From positions 1 through 64,000 of the forward strand of contig CAMLGZ010000014.1 of NCBI GenBank assembly GCA_946479745.1: DNA of 64,000 nt, read 5' to 3'. Positions 18,798 to 29,070 of this stretch are shown here, piece by piece. This stretch comes from an uncultured Pseudoxanthomonas sp. GTDB lineage: Bacteria > Pseudomonadota > Gammaproteobacteria > Xanthomonadales > Xanthomonadaceae. The first letter of the stretch is position 1. Every line of letters begins with the position of its first letter. A program made the position numbers and the translations under genes. Under the pieces are notes generated by a model. The model had not been told where the DNA came from. It saw only the letters and a list, made by a program, of their open reading frames with translations, and ran no database searches.

Positions 18798-19544
18798 ATG
18801 CGGAAAGTCCTGCTGGTCACCGGCGCCGGCCGCGGCATCGGCGCGGCCACAGCCCGGCTTGCAGCCGAACGCGGCTACGCGGTGTGCGTGAACTACCTGC
18901 ATAACCGCGACGCGGCGCTGGCGGTGGTGGCCGACATCGAGCGCGGCGGCGGCCAGGCCATCGCAGTGGCGGCCGATGTTTCGGCGGAAGCGGAAGTGAC
19001 GCGTCTTTACGAAACCATCGACCGGCAGCTGGGCCGATTGGATGCGTTGGTCAACAACGCCGGCATGCTGGAGCGGCAGACGCAGGTGCGGATGATCGAT
19101 GCTGCGCGCCTGCAACGCGTGTTCGCCACCAATGTGATCGGCAGCTTCCTGTGCGCGCGCGAAGCGGTCAGGCGCATGTCCCGCAACAGCGGCGGCAACG
19201 GTGGAGCCATCGTCAATCTGTCCTCGCTCGCCGCACGCACCGGTTCACCCAACGAATACGTGGACTACGCGGCCAGCAAGGGCGCCATCGACAGCTTCAC
19301 CCGCGGCCTGGCCGCCGAAGTGGCCGAACAAGGCATCCGCGTGAATGCGGTGCGCCCGGGCTTCATCCACACCGACATGCACGCCAGCGGCGGCGAACCC
19401 GACCGGATCGAACGGGTGAAGGCCTTCGTTCCGCTCAAGCGTGGCGGCCGCCCCGAGGAAGTCGCCCAAGCGATCCTGTGGCTGCTGTCCGACGAGGCTT
19501 CCTACACCACCGGTGCATTCATCGATGTGGCCGGCGGAAGATAA
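18798..19544 (+). CDS. SDR family oxidoreductase
   Basis: 248 residues, classical short-chain dehydrogenase. N-terminal cofactor motif TGAGRGIGAAT, NNAGM, active-site Ser in IVNLSSLAA and Tyr/Lys in YVDYAASKGA, and the C-terminal TGAFIDVAGGR. Arg-containing cofactor loops suggest NADP but this is weak. The ATG at 18798 is 4 bp after the liuB stop, so it is cotranscribed. Its substrate is unknown; a branched-chain acyl or alcohol intermediate is only a guess from position. Confidence 0.88.
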   Translation: MRKVLLVTGAGRGIGAATARLAAERGYAVCVNYLHNRDAALAVVADIERGGGQAIAVAADVSAEAEVTRLYETIDRQLGRLDALVNNAGMLERQTQVRMIDAARLQRVFATNVIGSFLCAREAVRRMSRNSGGNGGAIVNLSSLAARTGSPNEYVDYAASKGAIDSFTRGLAAEVAEQGIRVNAVRPGFIHTDMHASGGEPDRIERVKAFVPLKRGGRPEEVAQAILWLLSDEASYTTGAFIDVAGGR

Positions 19545-19686
19545 GTCGTTCAGATATCAGGCTTTACCTGAGGTGTCGAACCCAACTGCGGGCATCGCCG
19601 GGCATTTTGGTGAGCCCGATCACAGCAAAACCGTCATTTGACAGCGATAGTCTCCAATCCCCCGTACCTTGCTGGAGACCACGCCG

Positions 19687-20208
19687 ATGTCTATTTGGAA
19701 GGATCAGAACCCCGCCCGAAAGGATTCGATCCCGCTGCCGCCCGAACCCGCACGCGATGCGCCCGCCGTCGCCGACTTCTCCCCCACGACCACCGCGCCT
19801 CCGCGCGCCGTGCCCGCAGCGACCAATGAGCCGAAGGAATCGCTGATCGCCGCCGACCTGACCATCGAAGGCAAGATCGAAGGCACTGGCCATGTGCGCA
19901 TCGCCGGCAAGTTCAAGGGCGACGTCAATGTGCAGGGCGACCTGACCATAGAATCCGGCGCCAAGTTGAATGGCGGCGTGCGCGCCAAAAAGGTCACCAT
20001 CGCCGGCGAGCTGGAAGGCAATATCGAAGCCGCTTCGCGAGTCGAGTTGCTGGGCTCAGGCGTGATCATCGGTGATCTCAAGGCAGGGTCGCTGACCGTG
20101 GCCGCGGGATCGCGGATGCGCGGCCAGGCCGACTTCGGCTGGGACGACGGCAAGGTCGCTTCCAAGTCCGGCTCGAAGGATGCCGAGAAGAACGACGCCG
20201 CTGCATGA
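19687..20208 (+). CDS. Bactofilin family cytoskeletal protein
   Basis: 173 residues from the ATG at 19687 (ggag upstream); the frame opens earlier at 19669 without support. A Pro-rich disordered N-terminus (about 1-50) leads into a regular beta-helix of short hydrophobic turns: SLIAADLTIEGKIEGTGHVRI in part, GDLTIESGAKLNGGV, VTIAGELEGNI, GDLKAGSLTVAAGS. A disordered tail is rich in Lys and Asp. Bactofilins polymerise without nucleotide and organise cell shape or envelope enzymes. Unlike many bactofilin genes it has no M23 peptidase neighbour here; it overlaps a zinc-ribbon gene by 4 bp instead. Confidence 0.92.
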   Translation: MSIWKDQNPARKDSIPLPPEPARDAPAVADFSPTTTAPPRAVPAATNEPKESLIAADLTIEGKIEGTGHVRIAGKFKGDVNVQGDLTIESGAKLNGGVRAKKVTIAGELEGNIEAASRVELLGSGVIIGDLKAGSLTVAAGSRMRGQADFGWDDGKVASKSGSKDAEKNDAAA

Positions 20209-20579
20209 GCACACCGCGCCCAGGCACCGCGGGCGCGACGCGCAGTTGCCCGCATTGCAAGACCACCATCCTCGAAAGCGCCAGCGTCTGTCCGGCGTGC
20301 AAGCACCATTTGCGCTTCGATGAGGCGGCGGTCACCGCCAAGCGCGCGGCAGAAACCATCGTACCTCTGCGTGTGCAGGGGACGGTGCGGCACCCTGCCG
20401 AAGGCGCCGCCTGGGAATACACGGTGGTGCTGACCATCAAGAACGACCGTGGCGACGAGATCGCGCGCCACGTGGTCGGCGTGGGCGCGATGCAGGCCAA
20501 CGAAGAACGCAGCTTCACCCTGGCCGTGGAAGCGGTGCCGCGCAACGACCTGAAAGGCCCGCGCGGCCGCAGCCACTGA
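20205..20579 (+). CDS. Zinc-ribbon protein coupled to bactofilin
   Basis: 124 residues. ATG overlaps the bactofilin stop (ATGA). Two CxxC pairs near the N-terminus (SCPHCKTT, VCPACKHH) form a zinc ribbon. The remainder is a beta-rich domain (WEYTVVLTIKNDRGDEIARHVVGV) of unknown function, with no signal peptide and no membrane segment. Translational coupling suggests it acts with the bactofilin, perhaps as a regulator or adaptor of the filament; this is inference. Confidence 0.75.
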   Translation: MSTPRPGTAGATRSCPHCKTTILESASVCPACKHHLRFDEAAVTAKRAAETIVPLRVQGTVRHPAEGAAWEYTVVLTIKNDRGDEIARHVVGVGAMQANEERSFTLAVEAVPRNDLKGPRGRSH

Positions 20580-20581
20580 AC

Positions 20582-20655
20582 GTAGGTCGGGGCTACGCCC
20601 CCGACGCTCTGGATCTCATCGGCTGCAGGATGTCGGGGGCGTAGCCCCGACCTAC
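20582..20655. repeat. REP pair upstream of the RAYT gene
   Basis: Perfect 24-bp inverted arms at 20582-20605 and 20632-20655 (gtaggtcggggctacgcccc... and its complement). Each arm also contains an internal palindrome (ggggctacgcccc). Identical arms occur on the other side of the transposase at 21234-21307. Confidence 0.93.
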
Positions 20656-20725
20656 GGGTTGACTGACATTCGGTCGGGGTATTCGCTGATAACCGTAATC
20701 AGTTCTTGGCTGCGAGCATGCAGAC

Positions 20726-21229
20726 ATGCCTGCTTACCGCCGCCATTTCTCCGCTCAAGAGCAGACTTTGTTTCTGACTTTGGTGACCGCTGGACGGCGG
20801 CCCTGGTTATCGACCCAGGATGCAAGGGGGCAAGTCAAAGATGCGTTGCGAGCGACGCAGATGCTGCATCCGTTTCGTCATTACGGTCACGTGCTACTCG
20901 ACGATCACCTGCACTTGTTGATCGGCCTGTCGCACGGCGTCCAGATTCCCAGGGTCGTCGGAAGCTTCAAACAAGCCGCATTGGCCCGGCTGAGACACCT
21001 CCCGCGAAGCATTGCGGGTCGTGTATGGCAACGACGCTACTACGACCACATCATCCGTGACGAAGCCGATTTCGCCAGGCACCTCGATTACTTGCACTAC
21101 AACCCGGTGAAGCATGAACTGGTTGGCCACGCGAAAGATTGGGAATGGTCAGTCTGGTCGCCTGGCAAGTGCGAGGTGTCTATCCGCCTGATTGGGGAAG
21201 CGCCGAGCCTGCATCCATCCGCGACATGA
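20726..21229 (+). CDS. REP-associated tyrosine transposase (RAYT)
   Basis: 167 residues, within the RAYT/TnpA-REP (Y1 transposase-like) range. The HUH-type metal motif is DDHLHLLIG, and the probable catalytic Tyr lies in the conserved end segment RRYYDHIIRDEADF...HLDYLHYNPVKH (shown in parts). RAYTs nick and mobilise single-stranded REP hairpins and are usually single-copy housekeeping-like relatives of IS200/IS605 transposases. The gene sits exactly between two identical REP pairs, 70 bp after one and 4 bp before the other. The frame is intact, so it may be active. Confidence 0.93.
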   Translation: MPAYRRHFSAQEQTLFLTLVTAGRRPWLSTQDARGQVKDALRATQMLHPFRHYGHVLLDDHLHLLIGLSHGVQIPRVVGSFKQAALARLRHLPRSIAGRVWQRRYYDHIIRDEADFARHLDYLHYNPVKHELVGHAKDWEWSVWSPGKCEVSIRLIGEAPSLHPSAT

Positions 21230-21233
21230 CCGA

Positions 21234-21307
21234 GTAGGTCGGGGCTACGCCCCCGACATCTTGCAGTCGGGGAGATCCAGAGCGTCGGGGGCGTAGCCCC
21301 GACCTAC
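21234..21307. repeat. REP pair downstream of the RAYT gene
   Basis: Perfect inverted arms 21234-21257 and 21284-21307, identical in sequence to the upstream pair. The right arm also contains the TAG stop codon (21304-21306) of the Feo-associated gene on the minus strand. Confidence 0.93.
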
Positions 21308-21546
21308 GATTTCGGTCCGCAGTTGTCGCAACCACCGCAGGCAGAAGTTTCAGCTCTGCCGACCGGGGATATCCAGAATCCGACAGAACGCATCCACGAT
21401 GCTCTGCCTTCCCGCAACAATGGCAGGGCTATCGCTACCCGCAGCTTGCGCACGCTGCCGGGAAACTGCTTCTTCGCCACCACCCAGACGCTGAGCAGCA
21501 CCGCCAGGGCGATGACGACGTATTGCAGCAGCAGCCAAGTGCTCAT
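21304..21546 (-). CDS. Small membrane protein of the feo operon with a C-terminal Cys cluster
   Basis: 80 residues from the ATG at 21546 (4 bp after the feoB stop); ten further upstream residues are open but overlap feoB. One N-terminal transmembrane helix (WLLLQYVVIALAVLLSVWVV), a basic stretch (KKQFPGSVRKLR), then a C-terminal CGGCDNCG cluster that could bind iron or zinc. It resembles in position and layout the DUF6587/FeoB-associated Cys-rich proteins. It probably assists FeoB or senses iron. The stop codon is supplied by the REP arm. Confidence 0.75.
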   Translation of the reverse strand: MSTWLLLQYVVIALAVLLSVWVVAKKQFPGSVRKLRVAIALPLLREGRASWMRSVGFWISPVGRAETSACGGCDNCGPKS

Positions 21547-21550
21547 GCGC

Positions 21551-23406
<1,856 letters not shown>

Positions 23407-23410
<4 letters not shown>

Positions 23411-23655
23411 ATCGTTGCTTTCCCATTACGCAGCTGCACGCGCGAGGCTTCGGTGCGGCGCAGCGCAAAACGGGTGAAACCCACCTGCACCAGCAACGGC
23501 TCACCGCCCAGCGGACCGGCCGCCACGATTTCCACCTGCTCGCCCGCCACGAAACCCAGTTCGCGCAGGCGGCGGGCAATGTTGTCGTTCGGGCTATGGT
23601 CGTCCACGGATTCCACGATGGCAGGGGTGCGTCGGGGCAGGTCGTTCAGCGTCAC
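23407..23655 (-). CDS. feoA: Ferrous iron transport protein A
   Basis: 82 residues, the SH3-like FeoA domain: ARRLRELGFVAGEQVEIVAAGPLGG in parts, ending VQLRNGKATI near the typical FeoA ending. It is a small cytosolic partner needed for FeoB activity. It is first in the feoA-feoB-small-protein operon, and a Fur-box-like sequence lies about 14 bp upstream. Divergent from liuC. Confidence 0.93.
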
Positions 23656-23668
23656 GAAAACGCGCTCA

Positions 23669-23688
23669 AATAGGAATTGTTCTCATTC
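23669..23688. promoter_or_regulatory. Putative Fur box in front of feoA
   Basis: On the minus strand aatgagaacaattcctatt approximates the 7-1-7 Fur pattern (TGAGAAC-A-ATTCCTA against TGATAAT-N-ATTATCA, 9 of 14). Its place just upstream of feoA, in the 109-bp divergent gap with liuC, fits iron repression. Confidence 0.5.
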
Positions 23689-23764
23689 TACCACCGCTAC
23701 GGCGCACGAACGCCCAGCCCGACCGACCGGCTATCATTCAGCCTCGCCGCCGGGAAGGGTTGTG

Positions 23765-24559
23765 ATGTCGGAACTGGAACAGCAAAGGGAAGGCGCCGTC
23801 CTGCGCCTGCGATTGAACAGGCCGGCCCTGCACAATGCCTTCGATGCCGCACTGATCGCCGAACTGACCGCAGCCGTGGCGGTGGCCGGTGCCGATGCGG
23901 AGGTTCGCGTGGTGGTGCTGGAGGGCGCGGGGGCTTCGTTCTCGGCCGGCGCCGATCTCAACTGGATGCGCGGCATGGCTGCCGCCAGCGAGGCGGACAA
24001 CCGCCAGGATTCGCTCGCCCTCGCCCGTCTGATGCGCACCCTGGACGAATTGCCGAAACCCACCATCGCCCGCGTACACGGCGCGGCCTTCGGCGGCGGT
24101 GTGGGCCTGGTGGCCTGCTGCGATATCGCCATCGGCGTGCCCGAGGCCAAGTTCGGCCTGACCGAAAGCAAACTCGGCCTGCTGCCTGCGGTGATCTCGC
24201 CTTATGTCATCGCCGCGATCGGCGCGCGCCAGGCGCGGCGCTGGTTCGCCACTGCGGAAATATTCGATGCGCAGACCGCGCTGCGGATCGGGCTGCTGCA
24301 TGAAGTGGTCGCAGCGGAAGAATTGGACGCGGCCGCGCAACGCCAGATCGACCTGCTGCTGAAAGCCGGCCCATTGGCGGCAGCGGGCGCGAAATCGCTG
24401 ATCGCCCGCGTCGCCGCCATGCCCGACGGCCAAGCGCAAGACCAGGCCAACGCCACGCTGATCGCAGGTTTGCGCGTGTCGCCCGAAGGACAGGAAGGCC
24501 TTTCGGCCTTCCTCGACAAACGAAGCCCTTCGTGGGCGAACAAGGGAGAAAAACGATGA
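23765..24559 (+). CDS. liuC: Enoyl-CoA hydratase, probable methylglutaconyl-CoA hydratase
   Basis: 264 residues from the ATG at 23765 (ggaaggg upstream). Crotonase fold with the oxyanion segments SFSAGADLNWMRGM and HGAAFGGGVGLVACCD, and ESKLGLLPAVISPYV. SAGADLNWM is characteristic of LiuC-type hydratases, which hydrate 3-methylglutaconyl-CoA to HMG-CoA in leucine breakdown. The downstream liuD and HMG-CoA lyase genes support this. It overlaps the following VOC gene by ATGA. Confidence 0.9.
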   Translation: MSELEQQREGAVLRLRLNRPALHNAFDAALIAELTAAVAVAGADAEVRVVVLEGAGASFSAGADLNWMRGMAAASEADNRQDSLALARLMRTLDELPKPTIARVHGAAFGGGVGLVACCDIAIGVPEAKFGLTESKLGLLPAVISPYVIAAIGARQARRWFATAEIFDAQTALRIGLLHEVVAAEELDAAAQRQIDLLLKAGPLAAAGAKSLIARVAAMPDGQAQDQANATLIAGLRVSPEGQEGLSAFLDKRSPSWANKGEKR

Positions 24560-24948
24560 TCGACCATACCGGCGTTCCCGTCTCGGACTACGCGCGCAGC
24601 AAAACTTTCTACGAACGTTTGTTCGCCCCCATCGGCGCATCGCTGTTGATGGAAGTCGGTCCTGAGCAGACGGGGGACGGCAGCTGGGCGGGAGGTTTCG
24701 GCCGCGATGGCAAACCCAGCTTCTGGATAGGAAGCGACGCGCGCGGCGTCGCCGCCCATACCCATATCGCCTTCGTCACCGACACCCGCGCCAAGGTGGA
24801 AGCCTTCCACGCCGCCGGCCTTGCTGCCGGCGGCAGCGACAACGGCGCACCGGGTCTGCGCCCGCATTACCACGCCAACTACTATGGTGCGTTCATTACC
24901 GATCCGGACGGACATAACGTGGAAGCGGTGTGCCATCTGCCCGAGTGA
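24556..24948 (+). CDS. VOC/glyoxalase superfamily protein
   Basis: 130 residues from the ATG at 24556 overlapping the liuC stop. Two beta-alpha-beta-beta-beta modules: IDHTGVPVSDYARSKTFYE at the start, THIAFVTDTRAKVEAFH in the middle, YYGAFITDPDGHNVEAVCH at the end. His5, His in THIAF and Glu in HNVEAV are likely metal ligands. The role is unknown: it could be an epimerase, lyase or detoxification enzyme. Coupling to liuC suggests a link to acyl-CoA metabolism. Confidence 0.85.
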   Translation: MIDHTGVPVSDYARSKTFYERLFAPIGASLLMEVGPEQTGDGSWAGGFGRDGKPSFWIGSDARGVAAHTHIAFVTDTRAKVEAFHAAGLAAGGSDNGAPGLRPHYHANYYGAFITDPDGHNVEAVCHLPE

Positions 24949-24957
24949 TGCTTTTAG

Positions 24958-25435
24958 AGCCCTCCCCTTCAAGGGGAGGGTTGGGTGGGGATGGTTTGAG
25001 GCTTGGGAGGGATGGTTTACAAGGAGTGATACCCCATGGATGGACAAACAAACCGCAAGATCATCGGCAACAAACTACAAAGAAAGCTGCGAAACGCTCC
25101 TACCGACGCCGAACACAGACTGTGGCAGTACTTGCGCAATCGGCAACTGGAAGGATGCAAGTTCAGAAGGCAGCATCCGTTCGGAGACTACATCCTCGAT
25201 TTCGCATGTCTGGAAAGAAAAATCGTCGTAGAGCTGGATGGCGGTCAACATGCGGATAATGTCCAGTACGACAATGCTAGAACCCGCTACTTGGAACAAT
25301 CTGGCTACCGGGTGCTCAGGTTCTGGAACAACGAAATTTTCGAGAATATTGAGGGAGTGGTCGAAGTGATTCTGAATACTCTGGCGCAGAGAGCCAAACC
25401 ATCCCCACCCAACCCTCCCCTTGAAGGGGAGGGCT
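24958..25435. mobile_element. Cassette bounded by perfect 40-bp inverted repeats, carrying a DUF559 gene
   Basis: The sequence 24958-24997 (agccctccccttcaagggga...) is the exact reverse complement of 25396-25435; both arms also hold an internal palindrome (cctccccttcaaggggagg). Between them lies only the DUF559 gene, visibly richer in A/T than its neighbours. The cassette splits the liu operon between the VOC gene and liuD. The right arm encodes the last residues of DUF559 and contains the Shine-Dalgarno (ggggaggg) of liuD. I see no transposase and no clear target-site duplication. Confidence 0.7.
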
Positions 25436-25437
25436 AA
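25036..25437 (+). CDS. DUF559 protein, putative PD-(D/E)XK nuclease-fold
   Basis: 133 residues, ATG at 25036 after aaggag. LRNAPTDAEHRLWQYLRNRQL is the DUF559 opening; RRQHPFGDYILDFACLE followed by KIVVELDGGQH carries the Asp and Glu expected for a restriction-endonuclease-like (Vsr-related) active site, and VLRFWNNEI is the usual end of the domain. The last 13 residues (PSPPNPPLEGEG) are encoded by the right inverted repeat, and TAA follows it directly. Low-GC codon choice and the flanking repeats suggest transfer. Biological role unknown. Confidence 0.88.
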   Translation: MDGQTNRKIIGNKLQRKLRNAPTDAEHRLWQYLRNRQLEGCKFRRQHPFGDYILDFACLERKIVVELDGGQHADNVQYDNARTRYLEQSGYRVLRFWNNEIFENIEGVVEVILNTLAQRAKPSPPNPPLEGEG

Positions 25438-25442
25438 GAGCC

Positions 25443-27446
<2,004 letters not shown>

Positions 27447-27532
27447 AGGAGCATTTCCCCGCGACGCCGTCCGAAACCGTTCGCCCGCAGTCCTGGGTCG
27501 CCGGCTTTTTACGTTCGCATCAGTCAGGAACC

Positions 27533-28180
27533 ATGCCGACCCCCATGAACCAACGCCTCCACCCTCTGTTGATGCTGCTGCCGCTCTGGCTGAGCGGCTG
27601 CGTGGTATTTGAACGCCCTCCCGCTCCGCTCGCATGCGATACGCGTCTGGAAGGCCGCTGGCTGCCCATCGCCAACAGCGCCGACGAGGCGGCCAAGCTG
27701 ACTCAGGACGACTATGCCCTGGTCGATTCCCGCTGCCACGCCACGGTCTCCATGAGCCAAGTCGGCGGCAACCCGACCAGCAAGGTCGAGATAGACGTGC
27801 CCGGCTTCGCCCTCGGCGACCAGCACTACTTCGCCCTCAACGAAGAAAGCGTGGCTCGCCTGTTCGCGCGCGGCCTGTCGGCGGAGGCGCCGCAGGAGAA
27901 GAAGCTGCCGGCCGGCGCGGTCACCTTGGTCAGATATCGGATCGAGGGCGACCTGCTGACCATGGCCACCATCGATGGCGACACAGTCCAAAAGCTCATC
28001 GAAGAGAAGCGGCTCAGCGCAACCGCGCTGGATCAGTTCAACTATCTGATCCCCGGCGACGAAGCGACCTTGCGCGAGGTCCTGCTGTCGCACCCGGAGC
28101 TGTTCGAGAAAAGCAGTTCGCCGCCGATGAAGATGCGCCGCGCCGCTGCAGAGCAGGCCGCCGGGAAGCCTGCTCCATGA
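27533..28180 (+). CDS. Lipoprotein of unknown function in the liu operon
   Basis: 215 residues from the ATG at 27533 (agga upstream). This start opens a lipoprotein signal peptide with lipobox LSGC. The frame is open back to an ATG overlapping the liuD stop at 27443, but that would bury the signal sequence. The mature part (CDTRLEGRWLPI, DYALVDSRCHATV, LVRYRIEGDLLTMATIDGD) looks like a small beta-barrel envelope protein. I do not recognise a function. Its presence between liuD and liuE, with ATGA coupling to liuE, is odd. Confidence 0.75.
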   Translation: MPTPMNQRLHPLLMLLPLWLSGCVVFERPPAPLACDTRLEGRWLPIANSADEAAKLTQDDYALVDSRCHATVSMSQVGGNPTSKVEIDVPGFALGDQHYFALNEESVARLFARGLSAEAPQEKKLPAGAVTLVRYRIEGDLLTMATIDGDTVQKLIEEKRLSATALDQFNYLIPGDEATLREVLLSHPELFEKSSSPPMKMRRAAAEQAAGKPAP

Positions 28181-29070
28181 CCGATTCCGTCCGCATCGTC
28201 GAAGTCGGTCCGCGCGACGGACTGCAGAACGAAAAGACCATCATCGCCACCGCCGACAAGGTGGAGCTGATCGACCGTCTGTCGCGGACCGGACTGCGCA
28301 GCATCGAAGCCACCAGCTTCGTCAGTCCGAAGTGGATCCCGCAGCTGGCCGACGCGGCCGAAGTATTCAGCGCCATCGACCGCAAACCGGGCATTTCCTA
28401 TCCGGTGCTGGTGCCCAACGAAAAAGGCTACGAGCGCGCGCTCGAAGTCGGAGCGCAGGAAGTGGCCGTGTTCACCGCCGCTTCCGAAGCCTTCAACCAG
28501 AAGAACATCAACGCCAGCATCGACGAATCCATCGAACGTTTCCGTCCCGTGCTGGAACGCGCCCGCGCCGACGGGGTCAAGGTGCGTGGATATGTGTCCA
28601 CGGTGCTGGGCTGTCCCTACCAGGGGCAGGTGCCGGTGGCGGATGTCGTGCGGGTTGCGGCGCGCCTGCACGCCTTAGGCTGTTACGAAATCTCGCTGGG
28701 CGATACCATCGGGGTAGGCACCCCCCACAAGGCCCGCGCAATGCTCAAGGCCGTCGCCGGCGAAGTACCGATGCCCGCGCTTGCGGTGCATTTCCACGAC
28801 ACCTACGGACAGGCGCTGGCCAATATCCTGGCGTGCCTGGAAGAAGGCGTGGCGGTGGTGGATTCGGCCGTGTCCGGTACCGGCGGCTGTCCCTACGCCA
28901 AGGGCGCCAGCGGCAACGTCGCCAGCGAAGACGTGGTGTACCTGCTGCATGGCCTGGGTATAGAAACCGGCATAAATCTGGAAAAACTGAGCGAAACCGG
29001 ACTGTGGCTATCGGCCCTGCTCGGTCACGAAACAAGCAGCAAGGTAGCGAGGGCTATGTCGGCCGCATGA
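28177..29070 (+). CDS. liuE: Hydroxymethylglutaryl-CoA lyase
   Basis: 297 residues from the ATG overlapping the lipoprotein stop (ATGA). TIM-barrel HMGL: VEVGPRDGLQNEK with metal and catalytic Arg/Asp, SFVSPKWIPQ, GDTIGVGTP, HFHDTYGQALAN with metal His, and the signature GTGGCPYAKGASGN with the catalytic Cys. It splits HMG-CoA to acetoacetate and acetyl-CoA, the last dedicated step of leucine breakdown. It is translationally coupled to the GGDEF/EAL gene that follows. Confidence 0.95.
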   Translation: MTDSVRIVEVGPRDGLQNEKTIIATADKVELIDRLSRTGLRSIEATSFVSPKWIPQLADAAEVFSAIDRKPGISYPVLVPNEKGYERALEVGAQEVAVFTAASEAFNQKNINASIDESIERFRPVLERARADGVKVRGYVSTVLGCPYQGQVPVADVVRVAARLHALGCYEISLGDTIGVGTPHKARAMLKAVAGEVPMPALAVHFHDTYGQALANILACLEEGVAVVDSAVSGTGGCPYAKGASGNVASEDVVYLLHGLGIETGINLEKLSETGLWLSALLGHETSSKVARAMSAA

